A stretch of 7,541 bases of DNA from Solobacterium sp. (GTDB taxonomy: Bacteria > Bacillota_I > Bacilli_A > Erysipelotrichales > Erysipelotrichaceae). Of this stretch, positions 4,838 to 7,541 are shown one piece after another (positions within the stretch are counted from its first letter, which is position 1; the number at the start of each line of letters is the position of its first letter). The translations under genes were made by a program, and so were the position numbers. The DNA is taken from assembly GCA_017475415.1 (NCBI GenBank), contig JAFVFM010000277.1, forward strand, positions 1 to 7,541, in the 5' to 3' direction. The notes below the pieces were generated by a model. It was not told the origin of the DNA. It ran no database searches and saw nothing but the letters and a program-made list of their open reading frames with translations.

Positions 4838-6214
4838 ATGACAAACAAATATATAGGAAATAAACAATTTTATCGTCAAGTTTCACTTGTGATGATTCCC
4901 ATACTTATCCAAAATGCCATCACTAATTTTGTGAACATGCTAGATAACATAATGGTAGGTCAGGTTGGACAAATCCAAATGTCTTCTGTATCCATCGTGA
5001 ACCAATTATTCTTTATTTATAACCTAGTTATCTTTGGCACAGTAAATGCTGCTGGTATATTCTCCACGCAATTCTTTGGAAAAAAAGATCATGATGGAAT
5101 GCGAAAATGTTTACAGATTAAAATCATTTCCACTTTAGCTATAGCCTTATTCGGTTTATTCCTATTCTATTTCTTTTCCGAAGGTTTCATTTCTTTGTAT
5201 ATTGATGCAGCCAATAATTCTCTAAATGATATAGCTTTGGCTATGCAATCAGCGAAGGATTATTTATTTATCATGTTAATAGGCATCATTCCTTTCGCCT
5301 TAACCCAATCCATTTCTTCTACTATTCGAGATACAGGAGAAACTCGAGGACCAATGTATGCCTCAACTTTAGCTATTTTAACCAATTTCCTTTTCAATTA
5401 TGTATTGATTTTTGGACATTTTGGTTTCCCTGAATTAGGCATAAATGGAGCAGCTATCGCTACTGTAATCGCACGGTTTATTGAATTTATAGCGATCTTA
5501 ACAATCGCCAATCATCTAAAGAAAAGAATACTTTGTTTTAACAATATACTGCCTTTCCAATATGACCCAACATTACTACGTTCTATTTTATTACGTGGTA
5601 CCCCACTCATCTTAAATGAATTCTTTTGGGCATTAGGTATCGCTGCGATTAACCAATGTTATTCCCTATATGGCTTAGAAGCAGTAGCTTCAATCAATAT
5701 TGCAGAAACAGTCAATCAGTTATTCATTATTATTTCCATGTCTATGGGCTTAACGATTTCTATTCTTGTCGGCCAAAAGCTAGGCGCCTCTGACATCAAA
5801 AGCGCTGTAGATATGGATAATAAATTAATCTTTTTATCCTTTTCTTTAAGCCTACTATTTGGCTTAATCATGATTCTTACTTCCTTCTTTTTCCCTCAAT
5901 TCTATCAAGTAACTAACCAAGTAAAAGAAACATCAAGAATTCTAATTCTCCTATATGCTCTTCTTTTACCAATACAATCTTTATCTAATAGTTCCTATTT
6001 CACCCTAAGAAGTGGTGGGAAAACTGTCCTTACCTTCTTATTTGACAGTGGCTTTACTTGCCTTATTAGCTATCCTATCGCCTTTATTCTTTCACGTTAT
6101 TTTTCCTTTCCCCTAATTTATATGTTTTTGATGGTAAAATGTGCCGATCTATTCAAGGCATTATTCGGTATGATTCTAGTGGAAAAAAAAGTATGGATAA
6201 ACACCTTGGTTTAA
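4838..6214 (+). CDS. MATE family multidrug/metabolite efflux transporter
   Basis: This 458-residue polytopic membrane protein has the usual length and about 12 membrane segments in two halves. The start matches the family: FYRQVSLVMIPILIQNAI, then MLDNIMVGQVG (34-44), with Asp36 in the first membrane segment. Half 1 ends with GINGAAIATVIAR (201-213). The loop IRDTGETRGPM (163-173) is mirrored in half 2 by LRSGGKTVLTF (390-400). MATE proteins export drugs or metabolites by Na+ or H+ antiport. The substrate and subfamily (NorM- or DinF-like) are not decided here. The start is the only suitable ATG, because an in-frame stop lies at 4826-4828. It lacks a clear ribosome binding site. It is the only plus-strand gene in the window and probably monocistronic. 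Confidence 0.93.
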   Translation: MTNKYIGNKQFYRQVSLVMIPILIQNAITNFVNMLDNIMVGQVGQIQMSSVSIVNQLFFIYNLVIFGTVNAAGIFSTQFFGKKDHDGMRKCLQIKIISTLAIALFGLFLFYFFSEGFISLYIDAANNSLNDIALAMQSAKDYLFIMLIGIIPFALTQSISSTIRDTGETRGPMYASTLAILTNFLFNYVLIFGHFGFPELGINGAAIATVIARFIEFIAILTIANHLKKRILCFNNILPFQYDPTLLRSILLRGTPLILNEFFWALGIAAINQCYSLYGLEAVASINIAETVNQLFIIISMSMGLTISILVGQKLGASDIKSAVDMDNKLIFLSFSLSLLFGLIMILTSFFFPQFYQVTNQVKETSRILILLYALLLPIQSLSNSSYFTLRSGGKTVLTFLFDSGFTCLISYPIAFILSRYFSFPLIYMFLMVKCADLFKALFGMILVEKKVWINTLV

Positions 6215-6231
6215 GCCATACCTTTTCTTTT
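6191..6231. terminator. Bidirectional terminator between MATE and ldh
   Basis: GTATGG (6191-6196) pairs with CCATAC (6216-6221), and inside it TAAAC (6198-6202) can pair with GTTTA (6209-6213). On the plus strand the hairpin is followed by a T-rich run (CTTTTCTTTTT). On the minus strand it is followed by eight T, so it serves the convergent ldh gene as well, and probably better. The MATE stop codon (6212-6214) lies inside the stem. Confidence 0.75.
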
Positions 6232-7184
6232 TAGAATTCAATTGTCTTTGTGATTTCTTTTAACACTTCCGCGCTCTTACTTAACTTTTCTCTTTCCTCT
6301 TCACTCAAAGCAATCGGCACTAATCTTTCTATGCCATTTCTTCCTACAATTGCTGGAACACTGAGCGCAACATCATTAATCCCATAGGCTCCATTCAAAC
6401 TAACAGAAACTGGTAATACCGATTTTTCATCGCGAATGACTGCTCTACAAATACGCACAACAGAAGTCGCTATACCATAATATGTTGCGTTCTTTTTTTG
6501 AATGATTTCATATGCAGCATTCTTTACTTCATTAGCGATTTCGTCTTCTGTTTTCTCCATATCTTCTACATTTTTTCCTCGTAAGGCAAAGAAGTCATGC
6601 ATAGGCACACCCGATACATTAGCATTAGACCAAGATACAAATTCCGAATCTCCATGTTCACCAATAACATAGGCATGTACAGAACGCGAATCTACTTCTA
6701 GGCAAGAACCTAAGGCATAACGTAATCGTGCTGTATCTAATACTGTACCAGAGCCAAACACCCTTTCTTTTGGCATACCAGAATTCTCAATTGCATATAA
6801 TGTTAGTATGTCTACTGGATTGGCAACAATCAATAAGATACCTTCACATTTTCTCTTTCTAATTTCATCCATGATGCCTTTATGAATCGCAATATTCTTT
6901 TTAATCAAATCCAGTCTTGTTTCGCCTGGCTTTTGTGCTGCTCCTGCGGTTACCACAATAATTGCAGCATCTTGAATATCATCATAATCTCCTGCATAAA
7001 TCTTCATTGGATTGGCTAAAGCTGTACCATGGCTAATATCCATTGCCTCACCTTCAGCCTTTTCTTTATTTACATCTAACATTACCATTTCAGAAAACAA
7101 TCCACTTTGCATGAGCGCAAAAGCACTAGCTGAGCCTACAAACCCACAACCAACTACTGCTACTTTTCGAAAATTAATTGTCAT
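6231..7184 (-). CDS. ldh: L-lactate dehydrogenase (NAD-dependent, FBP-site residues present)
   Basis: This complete 317-residue enzyme converts pyruvate and NADH to L-lactate and NAD+, ending fermentation in the cytoplasm. The Rossmann motif GCGFVGS lies at 12-18 and the NAD-binding Asp at 37 (MLDV). AGAAQKPGETR (80-90) has Gln84 at the position that separates lactate from malate dehydrogenases, and Arg90 in the mobile loop. Asp150 and Arg153 (LDTARLR) and His177 (GEHGDSE) are the catalytic and substrate-binding residues. Arg155 and His170 match the fructose-1,6-bisphosphate contacts of Bacillus enzymes (Arg173 and His188), so allosteric activation is likely. The start has GAGG ten bases upstream. 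The gene has its own promoter and terminator and is probably monocistronic. No convincing Rex site is seen. Confidence 0.96.
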   Translation of the reverse strand: MTINFRKVAVVGCGFVGSASAFALMQSGLFSEMVMLDVNKEKAEGEAMDISHGTALANPMKIYAGDYDDIQDAAIIVVTAGAAQKPGETRLDLIKKNIAIHKGIMDEIRKRKCEGILLIVANPVDILTLYAIENSGMPKERVFGSGTVLDTARLRYALGSCLEVDSRSVHAYVIGEHGDSEFVSWSNANVSGVPMHDFFALRGKNVEDMEKTEDEIANEVKNAAYEIIQKKNATYYGIATSVVRICRAVIRDEKSVLPVSVSLNGAYGINDVALSVPAIVGRNGIERLVPIALSEEEREKLSKSAEVLKEITKTIEF

Positions 7185-7212
7185 ATACCATTTACCTCAT
7201 TTCTAAGATTTA

Positions 7213-7221
7213 ATGTTAGCA
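7213..7221 (-). promoter_or_regulatory. Extended -10 of the ldh promoter
   Basis: The minus strand reads TGC followed by TAACAT, 28 bases before the ldh ATG. Transcription would start near 7206, with a leader of about 22 bases that contains GAGG. The -35 region falls in the preceding terminator stem and is poor (TTCTAT). The call rests on the -10 and on the position just after a terminator. Confidence 0.5.
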
Positions 7222-7223
7222 CT

Positions 7224-7262
7224 AAAAAAAACGCCATAGAAGGAATATGCTTTTCTATAGCG
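7224..7262 (-). terminator. Rho-independent terminator of the amidohydrolase gene
   Basis: On the minus strand, CGCTATAGAA (7253-7262) pairs with TTCTATGGCG (7232-7241), ten pairs including one T-G wobble, around an 11-base loop. Eight T follow (7224-7231). It lies about 20 bases after the amidohydrolase stop and directly before the ldh promoter. Confidence 0.88.
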
Positions 7263-7280
7263 CTTTCATTTTTAAATTAT

Positions 7281-7541
7281 TTAAATAATGCGATTTCCAT
7301 CGATTAATACAGTAGAAATACGTGAATCGCTTACTAGTGGTGAACCTTCAACTATAACGATATCGGCATCTTTTCCTTTTTCTAAAGAACCCACTCTTTT
7401 TTCAATGCCTATATGTTTAGCCGGATTAATCGTAATCGCCTTTAACGCTTCCATTTCATCCATTCCGGCTTTTACAGCTAAGCCAGCACATAAGCCTAAA
7501 TATTCTTGTGGAATAACTGGTGAATCCGTAATGATAGAAAC
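7281..7541 (-). CDS. Imidazolonepropionase-like amidohydrolase, C-terminal 86 residues (runs off right edge)
   Basis: The frame is open from position 7541 to the TAA at 7281-7283, so the N-terminus is outside the window. An internal ATG at 7463 is not the real start, because family sequence continues upstream of it. The visible part begins VSIITDSPVIP, where Asp at visible residue 6 matches the metal/catalytic Asp after the last barrel strand. ALKAITINPAKHIG and VGSLEKGKDADIVIVEGSP, then VLIDGNRII, follow; these are the C-terminal helix and the small beta-sandwich of the amidohydrolase superfamily. Such enzymes hydrolyse C-N bonds in cyclic or amide substrates with a bound metal. The substrate cannot be told from this end: imidazolonepropionase-like and dipeptidase-like members share it. 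Confidence 0.9.
   Translation of the reverse strand, partial: VSIITDSPVIPQEYLGLCAGLAVKAGMDEMEALKAITINPAKHIGIEKRVGSLEKGKDADIVIVEGSPLVSDSRISTVLIDGNRII

Noticed and set aside
7012..7206. Plus-strand frame of 64 codons opposite the ldh start
   Set aside because: It is antisense to the conserved NAD-binding region of ldh and has no sign of translation.
7200..7221. Possible Rex operator upstream of ldh
   Set aside because: The CTAA-N9-TTAG half-sites are too short and lack the TTGTGA or TTGTTAA type arms expected for Rex; chance is likely in AT-rich DNA.
7281..7463. Complete 60-residue protein starting at 7463
   Set aside because: The frame stays open to the window edge with recognisable amidohydrolase sequence (TDSPVIP) upstream, so this is an internal Met of a truncated gene.

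Overview
The window looks like chromosome of a low-GC Gram-positive bacterium (Firmicutes/Bacillota). The basis is an AT-rich sequence, strong AGGAGG-type ribosome binding sites, a sepF division gene, a Cys-anchored lipoprotein, and an L-lactate dehydrogenase carrying the fructose-1,6-bisphosphate site residues of Firmicutes enzymes. An Erysipelotrichia-like host would fit, but that is only an impression. Coding density is very high and no stretch over 300 bases lacks a gene. I see no tRNA, rRNA, CRISPR array, insertion sequence or phage gene.

Layout, left to right. Positions 1-2202 (minus strand) hold an ABC export operon: a membrane-anchored adaptor (367 aa), a MacB/LolD-type ATPase (225 aa) and the first 141 residues of a second, related adaptor that runs off the left edge. 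The genes overlap by 4 and 1 bases, so they are probably translationally coupled. A permease is expected further left. Positions 2310-3608 (minus) encode a stand-alone lipoprotein with WG-type repeats and a C-terminal SH3-like domain. Positions 3669-4735 (minus) form a three-gene unit: a short sepF, a 167-aa protein of possible tubby/LURP-like fold, and a 75-aa Lys-rich protein. From about 4736 to 4837 lies a divergent promoter region, then a MATE-family efflux transporter on the plus strand (4838-6214). A hairpin shared with the convergent ldh gene follows (ldh 6231-7184, minus). The right edge carries the last 86 residues of an imidazolonepropionase-like amidohydrolase (minus).

Regulation is compact. 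Five likely promoters share an extended -10 (TGN followed by TAAAAT, TAAACT, TATACT or TAACAT), and three minus-strand terminators sit directly upstream of the next gene's promoter. The genes do not form one pathway. Two export systems (ABC with adaptors, and MATE), a cell-surface lipoprotein, a cell-division unit and fermentation (ldh) lie side by side. I do not see a clear new defence or biosynthetic system. The most unusual items are the sepF unit with two uncharacterised partners and the ABC operon with two different adaptors.
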